Part shown: positions 31,326 through 43,271 of the stretch, piece after piece | How positions within the stretch are numbered: position 1 is the stretch's first letter | Layout of the letters: every line of letters starts with the position of its first letter | Assembly: GCA_963580285.1 (NCBI GenBank) | Contig: OY757014.1 | Location: forward strand, 100,628,072 to 100,692,071 | Direction of reading: 5' to 3' | DNA: 64,000 nt | Source of the DNA: Lucinisca nassula | Taxonomy: Eukaryota > Mollusca > Bivalvia > Lucinida > Lucinidae | Translations under genes and position numbers: made by a program | The notes under the pieces: generated by a model | What the model saw: the letters and a program-made list of their open reading frames with translations, nothing else | Told to the model about the DNA's origin: nothing | Databases searched by the model: none

Positions 31326-31445
31326 CGTGGCCCGAGTCGTGGGTTCAATCCAGGGTTTCTTCAGGCTTTAAGATTAGTCTTAAAACCGAGTTCCCGTCAC
31401 CGTTTAACCTTAGCTGTTGATGGGGCCTAAAATTCAAACACACAC
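31326..31445 (+). mobile_element. tRNA-derived SINE2, copy 3 (5' truncated)
   Basis: GTCGTGGGTTCAATCCAGGG keeps the B box, and TTCAGGCTTTAAGATTAGTC and AACCTTAGCTGTTGATGGGG match the SINE2 body. The A-box side is lost. Confidence 0.65.
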
Positions 31446-31869
31446 GGATTGCGGGTGCTCCTCAGAATCGCGAAATTGGGATGTCTCAAAGAGTAGTACA
31501 TGCTTTAAGCAGGAATAAGAAAATTCATAGCGCCAAAGGCACTGAAATGACAGATTCTATGAGGAAGTCATAACACTATGAAAACTTACAGAAAACCTTT
31601 CTGAAAAGATCTTAAAATTTAGAAAGGTAGTTCTGCAAATTCCAATATATGATATGTTTGCAGATGTCTATAGACCGGTGGTATTATGAAACGTCATTCG
31701 ATGTTTCAAAGTTTTGAAAGAAACTATTTACGTTTTCAAAACCAAACATTAAGATTCAAGTTTTACAAATGCTACTGTCAATAAGTAACAGTTTTTGTCT
31801 GGTCGGTTGTGGAAGTCTAACATTAGTGGAGCACGTGGTCGAGATGTAAGTTTTGGATTTTGAAATTGT

Positions 31870-32470
31870 AGGAAAGTTTTCTTCGCCTGTTTATTTATGC
31901 AGTCAGTAGATACGAATGAATACTGCCACTTTTTTTGGCAAAATTTCAGGCGAAAATTTGTTCGATAGGTCGAGCAAAACTTTTTCGGTGTAACAGTATG
32001 TTCAGAAGGAATTGAGCAGCTGTTTTGAATTGTAGTGTTATGGAGCCGTTTGAAGTTACATGTATTTTTGCCGGACTGTTTAATTGTGCAATCAGTAGAT
32101 ACAGTCGAAGATTGCAAATGTTTAGGCGGAAAGTTTGTTAGATAGCTGGCGGGCTGCAGCAAAAATGTTTTCGGTGAAATGTTCATGTTTGAGAGAACAT
32201 TTTAGAGAGCTGTTTGTTTTGTTCCTATGTGAAACATAGGGTATAGAACAGCTGATATGACTTATTGAGTGTTGAATTCGCTTGAAGTTACATGTAGTTT
32301 TGGCGGAATGTTTTATTGTGCAGATTGCAACGGTTTGTTGGCGGAAAGTTTGTTTGATAGCTGGAGCAAAATGTTTCTGTGTAATGTTCATTTGTGAGAG
32401 AACATTTTAGGGCGCTGTTTGTTTTATTTCTATTTGAAACACAAGGGATTGGACAGCGGATTTGACTTTC
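31870..32470 (+). repeat. Degenerate tandem repeat, about 230 bp, three units
   Basis: TTGAAGTTACATGTAGTTTT, GGCGGAAAGTTTGTT, GATAGCTGG and GAGAGAACATTTTAG recur three times with progressive decay. Two minus-strand frames here (145 and 89 codons) share the repeat phase and show no recognisable domain. Confidence 0.6.
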
Positions 32471-33589
32471 CGTATGTGTGTATTGGTTTTACACGGGTAG
32501 CTTTAGAAACACGTGCCGAGATGTTTGATGCTCAACCAGTGTTTATTCAGGTAACAGGTGTTTACAAGTGACAACGGCGGAGTATTTTCGCTTTATTGGG
32601 ACGTTTTAGGTGCTAGGTTTGTGTTGTGGTTCAGCTGTTATTTTGGCTATTTTGAGCCTGCTTCGGGCCGGTAATTACGATAAAACATCTTGTGCTCGTC
32701 TGGCTAGGTGTTTTACCTGTTTTAGGGCAAGTAATTTCCACTGTTTAACTTTTACACGCTCCCATGAACATGTCTACTGGTCCATTGGTGTCTACTGGCA
32801 ACTTTGGGCCAAGGGTGCCTATTAGAGGGAGTGACAGGTAGGCAAAAGTCTAATTTGTCAGGTTTTTAATTTTGGTGGTTTGTTCAACAGGGACGACCCT
32901 TGTCCTTACCCAGGAGTACTAATCTCCCAGTGAAATTTTTCACGCGGGTTGGGGCTGGGTGTTTCTCTGATTTGTTTTGGTCATCTTCAGGTTCCTGGAA
33001 ATAAGTTTTTTTTTCTAGTAATTCCTTATTTGGGGAAGGGTTAATGACCCAAGTTCTGTGTTAAGTAGTCAAGCGGAACATTGGATTAATTTTTCGCGGA
33101 GAGACGACCTAGCCTTCAACTCGCATGCCTTCAGCAGAGGATGTTTGGACTCCGATTTCCTAAACCGGCTATAAACATTTGAGTCGGTATTTAGGCCGCT
33201 TGTATTGAGTAATTACTTGTCTGGAAGCGAGCATCATTCGGATCCCAGTAAATGTAATGTAGTGAGAATCTACCTGTATTAAGCAAGCACCTGTCTTTTA
33301 CAAGTACTGTTTGGCTATTTCATAGGTGTTTGCTTGAAACAGTTTCGACTGGAAGTTTGCTAATTGCAGGTCTACTTTAATACTTAACATTTGTAATCAA
33401 GGTAATAGGGCTTATATGCTTTATCGGAGCAGGTTCATATACACACAGATCTTTTACGGTATGCTATCCATGGCTAAAAAAAGGAGTGTTTGGAGTGTTG
33501 GGTGTTTTGTAGGGTCTTCGTGGGGAGATGAGTGTTTAGCAGCTGAGAGGAAGTTGTTCATTCTCTATTCCCCAGTACTTATACATAAA
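32471..33589. other. No gene recognised
   Basis: This is less repetitive than the flanks. No frame has domain-like composition. The stretch ends at the target site of the 33590-36414 insertion. Confidence 0.4.
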
Positions 33590-36414
33590 GGGGGAGTTCC
33601 AGCCTATAGTGAATTTCCATAAGGTTCTGCCCACGCACAGATGTCCATGATATTGTGCATAATTAATACCTGGTAAATGACTGTTCATTATTTAGCTATG
33701 TCACTCTCATATCTGTGTTCATTATAAATCTACAATGTTTTGTTTATTTCTGCATCTGAAAAAAGGGGTACCCCCAAACAAGTATACATATACACAACAG
33801 CTTCTTATGTTTTGGAGTTAATTTGTTCTCAGGCATCACTGTAGTCATTTGAGATTATTTTTGTATCACATTTACTATTGTTCAGGGAAAGTTCTATAGA
33901 CCATGCTCAATTTCATATGGAGGAGACCGTAGACTTCACAACCATAAGATCTTTTTGAGTATGTTTGACTTTTGATTTCATACTGTTGCAGTTCTTGTCA
34001 CCTCATCGTTTTAATAAGAAAATTGCCCATATATGTGTAGAACATTTTATCAATTTTTCTTGAAAATCTTAGGCCGGTAACATACTGCCTTTGAACATTG
34101 AATAATAATGGTCGGATTTTTATTTTTTTTCAAACCATTTGTAGATATGGTATAACATTTTCAATCGAGAAATTGCTCTCAAATGATATATATAAACATG
34201 AATATATGTATGTTTAAACTATGATGTGTATAGTGTGAGTTCATATAATCAGCAGCTGTATCAGTTATGGTACCATGGGGGACACCAAAAACACAATTTA
34301 TTTTGAGCGTTCATTAATAATTCAATAAAAATATATTTCATTATATGACAAGAGTTTTTGCATTTATTGTAATCGTAAAGTTTGCTGAAGCTTATTATGA
34401 CCAAGACTGTTGAAATGGCAATTAAAATGGATGGTTCTGTAAACCAGACACTTTTTTTGATTCTCTAATAAGTATGTATTATGCAGTATTATAAGTATGA
34501 TGCAGTCAACTTAAAATGTTTGAAAAGTCTGTCATACCGGAATGGCACAGCTTGCTTGAATAGCCAAGATTTATGATGTTTTTGTTATGGTGTGCCAGGT
34601 AGTTCTTAATACCACAGACTTTTGGCCCATTGTATACACAGATTACCTTAGACAAAATGGAAACACTGTTGTTTTGGCTCTTTTGTCACTCTGACAATGT
34701 CCCCTCAAAATCTGAACTAAACTACAGTCTACTTAAAGCGTAACAAATGTCGCCTGCTGTGCAAATCCGTGTAAGAAAGTTTTACTCTTAAATATGATTG
34801 TTATAGTTTTATATATGATCTGGAAAACAACCAGTTATTTTTGCGTAACATGATTTAATATAATAAAGAAGACTATTCATACTTTCAAATGATTTCAGAG
34901 GAAGAAAAGAGCGAACAGTATATTTGCTAGCAGTGCTATAGAAAAATATATAGCCAACTGCAGATTTAGGCTCCGCAAATATGCCAGTAGTACAGCTAAC
35001 AGCTGATTCACGCCATTTGTAAAACTGATGAATACAGAACTGGAAAGCTTAACATTGATGGCAAGTACTGCATACATATGACTAAAAATGCGAATGGTGT
35101 AACTACATCTAAATATAATATCAGCTATAAAATAAATTTGTTACAGAAACTTGCCTTCCATCTATTTAGGGAGGTGTATGCCAAATGCCAATTTTACAAC
35201 TAGTTCCTGTGTGACTAGCTCTGCATTTATTTGGAAGACTAAAACATTGTACCTTAAAATTTTGCAGATGTTACAATGAACCTAGAAAAAAATGCAGAAA
35301 ATTATTTTCATGATCTCACAAAATTTTTGGTAGGGGAGCGGAGTGTGAGTCTCTTTGACCAAGTGATGTAAGAAAACATCAACAATACAAGGACCAATTA
35401 ATCATAAGAACAAATCAGAAAATCAGTCTGTCCCTTCAAGTTTGAAAATTATAAACTGATGTTTTATTTTAAAGAAATAAATTACAACAACAAAAATAAT
35501 TAAGGAAAAAAATAGGATTATGAAAGTAATTAATTAAGCAAATTCAAAACGTCATTGAGTATTACTGACATCAAGTGCCTTTGTATTGCAGGGTTTAAAA
35601 ATGTACGAGAAGGCCAAATAAAATAGGGTAAAAAGATCCACCATGTCTTATTCCTATTGTGTCATAATGTAACTTTTTCAGCATTATCATTTTTGCAATA
35701 TTGTCAACACTAACATTCATCATGGACAGTGCATGAATTCATTTTATTTTTTCTCTTTAAATTTTTTTTGATAAAACTTGAGTTATATAAATGCCTATGC
35801 TAAGCTTTGTATGATAAAATGGCCCTAAATGGACATAAAACACAATAAAAATTCACTTTAAAGAAATTGTGTTCCCTGGTATTGAAACTGATTTTGGCAC
35901 AAAAATTGACCTGAACCCATATCTATCTTTCAAAAACAATGTTACCGGTTTCTGATTTTTTTTTGAAATTTGTTTGCTTTGTACAGCACGTATGTGGCCT
36001 ATTTTATATGCAATATCTTGGGGTGACAAGATCAGTAACACATCTAATACTTATGATGAACATCTTAATTTTTGCAAATTTTCATGACAAATAGAAGAAA
36101 TGTTGTAAATAAATTTATCAGGAAGATTAAAAGACATAGACACATTTACATTTTTTTGTATTAGATTAATCCTTATGGAGTTCTGTTGCCAATCAAAGCA
36201 ACAAAATTTGAAAATAATCATACATATTGATTTAAGACTGAAAAGTTCACAGGTGTGTATGACCGCTACAGGGGATTACCTCAGGGACCTCTCCTGAGAC
36301 CTATAGTAATTTATCAAATGATTCAAAGTTATATATATATAGTTGATAGACCTCAAGTAAACAACAACTGAAGTTTCAGAAAAATCTGTGCGTGGGCAGA
36401 TTTGGAACTCCCCC
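33590..36414. mobile_element. Non-autonomous TIR element inserted at AAA|TTT, Spy-like
   Basis: The ends are the perfect 11-bp inverted repeat GGGGGAGTTCC / GGAACTCCCCC. A second, inner inverted pair CTGCCCACGCACAGA (33627-33641) / TCTGTGCGTGGGCAG (36385-36399) has a 26-bp extra stretch on the left. Flanks are ACATAAA on the left and TTTGAGTC on the right. A paralogous unoccupied copy of the flanks at 36890-36960 reads ACATAAATTTGAGTC, so the element sits exactly between AAA and TTT with no duplicated bases. That is the reported hallmark of Spy transposons. The 2.8-kb interior is AT-rich with no frame over about 65 codons, so no transposase is encoded. Confidence 0.75.
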
Positions 36415-36889
36415 TTTGAGTCACATTGAGCACAGGGTCACTTGGGGTAATATTATATCTCAAGTGAGTCTCGCGTGATGTGACGTTATTTAATCATTCG
36501 AGTCGCATCCACCTAGAACATGCTAGGAGGTGAGTAAGAGCACGTCATTGTTATTTGTTGTTTGGTACCCTTATCGGGCGGTTCAGACCCCTTAGTAAGG
36601 ACTGACATTTGTTGGTGTCCTTTCTTCTCGTAGGCCATTGGCTGTTGGAGTGCCCTTCCCTGTTTGATCTTTTCCGCGGCTGGGGGTGCTGAGGAGTGTG
36701 TGGCTTGGTTTCCCTCTTTGGCGGGTGTTTGGGGCTGGCTTCCCTTGTCGCGGATCCTGGTGTGTGGATGTCGTTTGGCGTGTCGCCGGTGACAGTTCAG
36801 ATTATTAATTGGCATTTAAAAAAATAAATAAAAAAATAAAAGTAGCACATTAAATATGCATGTTTGATTTTGCATTCTGTGATTCAAGT
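36415..36889. other. No gene recognised
   Basis: A 100-codon minus-strand frame (36513-36815) is rich in Q, K, P and T with no recognisable motif. It is not called as a gene. Confidence 0.35.
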
Positions 36890-36970
36890 TTTCACTCTCT
36901 ATTCCCCAGTACTTATACATAAATTTGAGTCACATTGAGCGCAGGGTCACTAAGGATAATATTATGTCAG
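36890..36970 (+). repeat. Unoccupied duplicate of the Spy-like target region
   Basis: CTCTATTCCCCAGTACTTAT then ACATAAATTTGAGTCACATT and CAGGGTCACT repeats the two flanks of the 33590-36414 element as one continuous sequence. AAATTT lies at 36921-36926. Confidence 0.85.
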
Positions 36971-38800
36971 TCGCTTAGACGCCAATTTACGTATTTCATG
37001 CACTAGCGTAAGTGTTCCGTACTGTGTCGACGCATTAACCTTGGTCACGACAGGGACGTCTAGCTCTCAAACGTGCATCGCATAAAAGCGACGAACAGTG
37101 TCAGTGCTTATTAGTCGGTAGTTGAGATCCCTTGTTTATCTAAATCAGTTTCGCATTTGCGTCTGACGGTTGAAACGATCTTGACGTACTGACGTCGGTC
37201 TTCCGCTACGTCGATGTCCAATAGCGTCTTCTGTATATAGTAAGATGTCGCTCCAATAGACGATAGATCACACACATATGGCACCCAAAATCAGAGTCAA
37301 CGCCACCCGCTTTCCGACCAGCGTCTAACTGTCCAGGAGCACGCTTTCGATCCTTTAATGAAAAATGTTGCAATACGCTCTCACTTAATGCTTTTTTGAG
37401 AACAAATTTCAGTTTCTTCTTTTCTAGGCACGACCTTACATTATACATCAAAAGTTTGATCCTGAACATGTGGTTTCTATCCGTACTGGTGTGAAGGTGG
37501 TGCACATGATCGACGTGGCCGGACTGGTAACTAGACGTCACGGTTGATTGATTTAACCTTTTTAGCTTAAGGGCGTGGTGCCTTAGCGTGTTGTATGGTT
37601 TCAGAATCAAAGCACTGAGAGTCTGGGGTGTAGGTTGGAGTAATAGTCCTAAACTGAGATTTAAACTGTTTCATTTAACTCGGAAATTCCACACAAATAG
37701 TGAAGATTTTGATAAGAAGACGCGTTCTGCAGCGTGTGATCGTGGTCTACACTGTTTGCCACGCTCACCCTATGATTCCAGGATAATCCTCTTCAGTCTT
37801 AAGGAATACCCTGATCTCACTGCGGCTATTAGGTTATTCTGACAAGTCAGTGATAGTCACGTAGACGTTAGCACTGAAGCGTTTTCTTATTAGCAACTTC
37901 GAGTCGAATGCCAAACAATCAACCCAAACATAGCCGCGTCGTTTGTCAGTGTTGGGTATATGTAAGTGTTATCTATAAAATCTGCACATGAATCAAATGT
38001 TGGATCTGGCAAACAATGTAAACTCAGATCAATCGCCACAGAACACGGTGCTGATCCTGTTCTACATTTTTTGCATTAGTTTCTAACATCTTAAGTTAAA
38101 ACGAATCAGTCCAAGTCCCCTTCATGACCAGCCTGCACTAGCGACAGTCGACATGAGTGTTGTCAGTGCTTTGATTTATTCACTGTCTTGAGTTTCTGGA
38201 GTGCACTCTTCCATCACTGAAGTTGGGCTCGTCCATTCTGCTAAATCCTTGAATTATATCACAGGGCCTACACTAAGTATCTGTACCATATTCCATGGTT
38301 GAAAGGAACAGCCTTTCTTTCTCATTTCTCCACGCAAAGTCAATATACACCTAAGTTGTAACTGACCTAAACTTGACCTCGAAAGCCAGAAAGAAAACCC
38401 ATTCCTAATATTCTTGTCTGCAACTGATCTGGTCCAACAGTAGGCTGGTCTTTAAGGATTAAATATTGACAGCACTTATAGAAAACAGTATAAAACTTGA
38501 GCAGACTGCTGAGCAGACGCCGCATAGATCTGGGCATACAGTCTTCGCCAAACCCGTCGCATGATGCAGTTGATTCATATGAAATACTGAATCGTGAGAT
38601 AAAATCGTCTAGTCGTCTGTTTCAAAAGTTTGTATTACGCTTATAGGATAACTAATACGCTTGTACAGTTTTGATTACTGCGCCAAACCGGACTACATTT
38701 TGTGCGGACTCATATTTCTATGGCGGTCAAAGCCGGAAGAAAGCCTGAATTACTTATAAATCATGCAGGATAGCTAGAGGTGACAGATTGAATCTATTAT
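36971..38800. other. Lower-repeat stretch, no gene recognised
   Basis: The largest frame (minus, 37206-37610, 134 codons) shows no domain, no clear start context and no partner exon. It could be part of an unrecognised gene or chance. No RNA gene is seen. Confidence 0.35.
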
Positions 38801-38814
38801 TAATAAAATATTCC

Positions 38815-39450
38815 CCTTGTAAATCCATATCTTGAGAATAGGGTGCATGGGGTAAGGGTTTGAAACCATTCCGCTTCATTGCGTCCACAGAACTTTGCCA
38901 ACCGAAAGCCGAGTCTTGAATTTCTTTGGACACGGTGAACCGAGACCAGTCCATTGTTTGCTCTGCTGTGTAGTCTAAGGATCATAGTGATGGTTTCAGC
39001 GCGTTGGGTGCCAAAATGCTCTAGTGAAGAACGAGCTGTCCGAGTGTCAATGTCTGAGTAAATTTTGGAAAGAGATGATTTTGATCGAAAGCATTGTTAC
39101 CGGGGACGAAACTTGGATCCATCACTATGATCTTTAGACTCGGCCTTCGGTTGGCAAAGTTTCTGTGGACGCAATGAAGCGGAATGGTTTCAAACCCTTA
39201 CCCCATGCACCCTATTCTCAAGATCTGGTACCCAGTGATTACTTTGATGAGCTTAAGGCAGCAGTTGGTGGGGTGGGGAGGGAGAGGGGTGGTGGTGGTG
39301 GTGGTGTGGAATGACTCTAAAGACCCTGAATTCTACAAAAGCGGACATTCAGCCTTGGCACATCGATGGAGAAAGTGCTTATTGCTGCTTATTGTGGAAA
39401 AAGAAAACACGCGGGACTCTGAGACGGTAAGGCCAGATACTCATTGAACG
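38815..39450 (+). pseudogene. Rearranged mariner transposase relic
   Basis: The plus strand near 39010 encodes VSARWVPK and then MSE, and near 39080-39140 IVTGDETWIHHYD, the first catalytic aspartate block of mariner transposases, broken by stops and frameshifts. Downstream come HAPYSQDLVPSDYFDE (about 39205-39250, third catalytic block) and HRWRKC (about 39365, C-terminal). The second catalytic block is missing. A piece of the same gene (39135-39235) is also present inverted at 38815-38920, so the relic has undergone a foldback duplication. The stop after HHYDL and the rearrangement rule out activity. Confidence 0.8.
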
Positions 39451-40010
39451 ACCCTCGTATATTAATTTTATTGAAAAGATTACCTCCCATGGATGTACAT
39501 CTCTTATTCACTTAATGTACAGAACATGTCACCATGACCTTAGTATCGATCCAGCTAAAACAAAAATATGATAATATCATGCAACATGTGCAAGGTACGC
39601 ATTGTACGCAGTACGAAAACACTCCTATACAAACATATTGTTTGTATATTTTATCGCCGGAAAAAGGAAAATTTTAAGATGAAAAACTGTGATTTTCTTT
39701 CTTATTTCTGCTCAAAATATAGATTGTGGGTACACGTTAGAACCGCCTCAACGAAGCGGTTTTAACGAGTAGCCACAATCTATATTTTAGAGAAGAAAAA
39801 TAAGGTTTACCCCTGCAAACCCCAGTTTTGTTTGTTTGTTTGTTTGATTTAAGGTTTAACGTCCCCGTCAACACTGTAAAGGTCGTTTTGGAGACGTTGC
39901 TCCCAATTTTGCGGGACTTTTACCCGACATTGAGATGAAATGACAAGCCGAATGCAACCAAAAAGGTTTGTAAGCATGGACGGTCCGACTCGAACCGCAT
40001 TGCCTGGGTG

Positions 40011-40310
40011 TATTCTTGCTTCCAAAGGATAACCTTTTTATAGAATATATTTAACGTCACTACAGCTGGTGTTTGGGAATGTGTGGCAGCCGAAAAAGTA
40101 TCCCTGCCCTACATCAGTGTAGTTTATATTTTCTTGTCCTTTGGGATCATTGATTCCATTGTGGAATTTCGAAAATATTTGAGGGTCACTAATGAGGCCT
40201 AATTGGCCGAAAGTAGCTAGCCTGGCCCAGAAAATATGTACACTTCATATTTTCCAGTTCTGTGGTGTATTCCTTTCTTCCTAAGGATAACCCTTTTATA
40301 GAACATATTT
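40011..40310 (+). mobile_element. Hammerhead-bearing retroelement, complete unit (D3)
   Basis: Direct repeats of about 46 bp (TGTATTCTTGCTTCCAAAGG ... at 40014 and TGTATTCCTTTCTTCCTAAG ... at 40267) bound a 253-bp monomer. The monomer shares CTACAGCTGGTGTT, GTAGTTTATATTTTCTTG and TCCTTTGGGATCA with D1 and D4. The hammerhead (40183-40228) keeps stems I (GGGUCA/UGGCCC) and II (GGCC-UAAUU-GGCC) but the core reads CUAAUGA, so G5 is lost and cleavage should be abolished. Confidence 0.7.
40183..40228 (+). ncRNA. Hammerhead ribozyme, core mutated (HHR-D3)
   Basis: Same architecture as HHR-D2 but with A in place of the invariant G of CUGAUGA, and GCC where the NUH cleavage triplet should be. A decayed copy, useful as a structural comparison. 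Confidence 0.7.
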
Positions 40311-40619
40311 AGATCCTCTAAGCGGTTTACCAGTACTCGTGTGTGGGTCGGTTTCAGCTATGCGTGGAAGCATCGTGCAGCCCATCTATTTCTTCAAGCC
40401 CCGATGGGCGGGGACTGAAACCCCAGTTTTTCTATATAAAAGTGGGGTTAAAGGGGGTCAAAATTATATAGGCATGTTTTCGTGTCTCTTTGAAAAAAGT
40501 TTGCAAGAAGATTTAGCAGACGACACAAGCAGACGACAAACGTCGTCTGCTTATGTCGTCTGCTGATCTTCTTGGCGTCTTAAGGGTTAATCACAGCGAC
40601 AGGTAAATATATATATTTT

Positions 40620-40841
40620 TTTTAATTTTATTTTTACGGCCCATTCAAGATTGTTTCACTCGTTTCATTTGTTTCGAGCCGATAGTTACTCAGAGGTGGG
40701 CAAAAACCGGAGTGTCCCGGAGAAAAAAAAATCTAACATTCGTTGCAGAACTTGGCAACCCACATGTGGCCCGAGCGATACATGTACGTATGATAAAACC
40801 TTGTAATTGAGGTGGTTCCAACGGGCAACCATAATGTATAT
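40620..40841 (+). other. Dispersed repeat fragments
   Basis: TTTTACGGCCCATTCAAGAT and AAAAACCGGAGTGTCCCGG (40635-40722) match a family at 12875. A trace of an A/B palindrome arm (GGTGGTTCCAACGGGCAACC) lies at 40811-40830. Confidence 0.4.
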
Positions 40842-40977
40842 TTTTGTTTGTTTGTTTGAATTGGAGTTTAACGGCCCAGTCAACACAATTTTAGGTCATT
40901 ATTGAGCGGGTCAGTTTACCTATCCACACTTTTCCTGGGCAGGCTTATATGTAAGCGGTTAATCAGTACAGTGCACA
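40842..40977 (-). mobile_element. Family C fragment
   Basis: GTTTGTTTGTTTGAATTGGA and GTTTAACGGCCCAGTCAACA start the copy. It has an internal deletion and ends near CAGTACAGTGCAC. Confidence 0.6.
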
Positions 40978-41174
40978 TTCTTTCGCTAGAAACTGACAAA
41001 TGCCCTTCTTGAATTTGCTGATGTCACTTTCTGTTTTTCCTTGATCTACTGTACAGATAAGTAGAAATGATGTCAAAAGGTGGGTAAGACCGGTTGTACC
41101 GTAATTATTACTATAACCATCATAGGCAGGCAAGGCAGGTTATTTCAATACGAAAACACGCCTAGACAAATGCA

Positions 41175-41425
41175 GGAAGGTGAATTTGGTGTGATTTTCG
41201 TTTTTCGTTTTTCGATATTCATTTTCAGGTGAAGTTGGTTTGATTTTCGTTTTTCATTTTTCGATATTCATTTTCAGGTGAAGTTGGTTTGATTTTCGTT
41301 TTTCATTTTTCGATATTCATTTTCAGGTGAAGTTAGTTTGATTTTCGTTTTTCGATATTCATTTGCAGGGGAATTTGTTTTGATTTTCGTTTTTCGTTTT
41401 TCGATATTCGAATTGAGGCCGAATA
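41175..41425 (+). repeat. Outer module of left inverted arm
   Basis: GTGAAGTTGGTTTGATTTTC, GTTTTTCGTTTTTCGATATTC and ATTTTCAG repeat about every 50 bp. Variants (GAAGTTAG; GCAGGGGAATTTG) occur in the same order at the right end, reversed. Confidence 0.9.
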
Positions 41426-43271
41426 TCGTATTTTGACATTCAAAATCCTAGTTTGACATTCGATTTGGCGAAGAAAATCGTACTTTGACATTCAAAATCC
41501 TATTTTGACATTCGATTTGGCGAAGAAAATCGTATTTTGACATTCAAAATCCTAGATTGACATTCGATTTGGCGCTGAATATCGTATTTTGACATTCAAA
41601 ATTCTAGTTTGACATTCGATTTGGCGAAGAAAATCGTATTTTGACATTCAAAATCCTAGTTTGACATTCGATTTTGCGCTGAATATCGTATTTTGACATT
41701 CAAAATTCTAGTTTGACATTCGATTTGGCGAAGAAAATCGTATTTTGACATTCAAAATCCTAGTTTGACATTCGATTTGGCGCTGAATATCGTATTTTGA
41801 CATTCAAAATCCTAGTTTGACATTCGATTTGGCGAAGAAAATCGTACTTTGACATTCAAAATCCTAGTTTGACATTCGATTTGGCGAAGAAAATCGTATT
41901 TTGACATTCAAAATCCTAGTTTGACATTCGATTTGGCGCTGAATATCGTATTTTGACATTCAAAATCCTACTTTGACATTCGATTTGGCGAAGAAAATCG
42001 TATTTTGACATTCAAAATCCTAGTTTGACATTCGATTTGGCGAAGAAAATCGTATTTTGACATTCAAAATCCTGGTTTGACATTCGATTTGGCGAAGAAA
42101 ATCGTATTTTGACATTCAAAATCTTAGTTTGACATTCGATTTGGCGAAGAAAATCGTATTTTGACATTCAAAATCCTAGTTTGACATTCGATTTGGCGCT
42201 GAATATCGTATTTTGACATTCAAAATCCTAGTCTGACATTCGATTTGGCGAAGAAAATCGTATTTTGACATTCAAAATTCTAGTTTGACATTCGATTTGG
42301 CGCTGAATATCGTACTTTGACATTCAAAATCCTAGTTTGACATTCGATTTGGCGCTGAATATCGTATTTTGACATTCAAAATCCTTGTTTGACATTCGAT
42401 TTGGCGAAGAAAATCGTATTTTGACATTCAAAATCCTAGTTTGACATTCGATTTGGCGCTGAATATCGTATTTTGACATTCAAAATTCTAGTTTGACATT
42501 CGATTTGGCGAAGAAAATCGTCATTTGACATTCAAAATCCTAGTTTGACATTCGATTTGGCGCTGAATATCGTATTTTGACATTCAAAATCCTAGTTTGA
42601 CATTCGATTTGGCGAAGAAAATCGTATTTTGACATTCAAAATCCTAGTTTGACATTCGATTTGGCGAAGAAAATCGTATTTTGGCATTCAAAATCCTAGT
42701 TTGACATTCGATTTGGCGCTGAATATCGTATTTTGACATTCAAAATCCCAGTTTGACATTCGATTTGGCGAAGAAAATCGTATTTTGACATTCAAAATCC
42801 TAGTTTGACATTCGATTTGGCGAAGAAAATCGTATTTTGACATTCAAAATTCTAGTTTGACATTCGATTTGGCGAAGAAAATCGTATTTTGACATACAAA
42901 ATCCTAGTTTGACATTCGATTTGGCGCTGAATATCGTATTTTGACATTCAAAATCCTAGTTTGACATTCGATTTGGCGAAGAAAATCGTATTTTGACATT
43001 CAATATCCTAGTTTGACATTCGATTTGGCGCTGAATATCGTATTTTGACATTCAAAATCCTAGTTTGACATTCGATTTGGCACTGAATATCGTATTTTGA
43101 CATTCAAAATCCTAGTTTGACATTCGATTTGGCGAAGAAAATCGTATTTTGACATTCAAAATCCTAGTTTGACATTCGATTTGGCGCTGAATATCGTATT
43201 TTGACATTCAAAATCCTAGTTTGACATTCGATTTGGAAAAGAAAATCGTATTTTGACATTCAAAATCCTAG
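41426..43271 (+). repeat. 52-bp minisatellite, left arm part 1 (about 35 units)
   Basis: The unit is GACATTCGATTTGGCG, then either AAGAAAATCG or CTGAATATCG, then TATTTTGACATTCAAAATCC TAGTTT; it counts to 52 bp. The two subtypes are interspersed irregularly. It ends at TCAAAATCCTAG where the LINE begins. Confidence 0.95.

Larger units (their letters stand above)
39830..40417 (-). mobile_element. Family C element inside B7, itself carrying D3
   Basis: C sequence 39830-40010 and 40311-40417 surrounds a hammerhead-type element. The outer flanks AAACCCCAGTTTT (39817-39829 and 40418-40430) are a perfect 13-bp target duplication, so C entered B7 in one step and D3 came later or with it. Confidence 0.85.
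39609..40484 (-). mobile_element. Family B hairpin element (B7) split by a C insertion
   Basis: The left end is CAGTACGAAAACACTCC and the right end GGCATGTTTTCGTG (ends 40484). The palindrome centre is at about 39720-39780. The element is interrupted at 39830-40417 by family C with duplicated AAACCCCAGTTTT. Confidence 0.8.

Noticed and set aside
31749..32391. Two overlapping minus-strand frames of 145 and 89 codons
   Set aside because: They overlay a degenerate 230-bp tandem repeat and share its period. There is no recognisable motif.
37206..37610. 134-codon minus-strand frame as a host exon
   Set aside because: No domain, no splice-site pattern I can defend and no neighbouring exon. It is left as unresolved.
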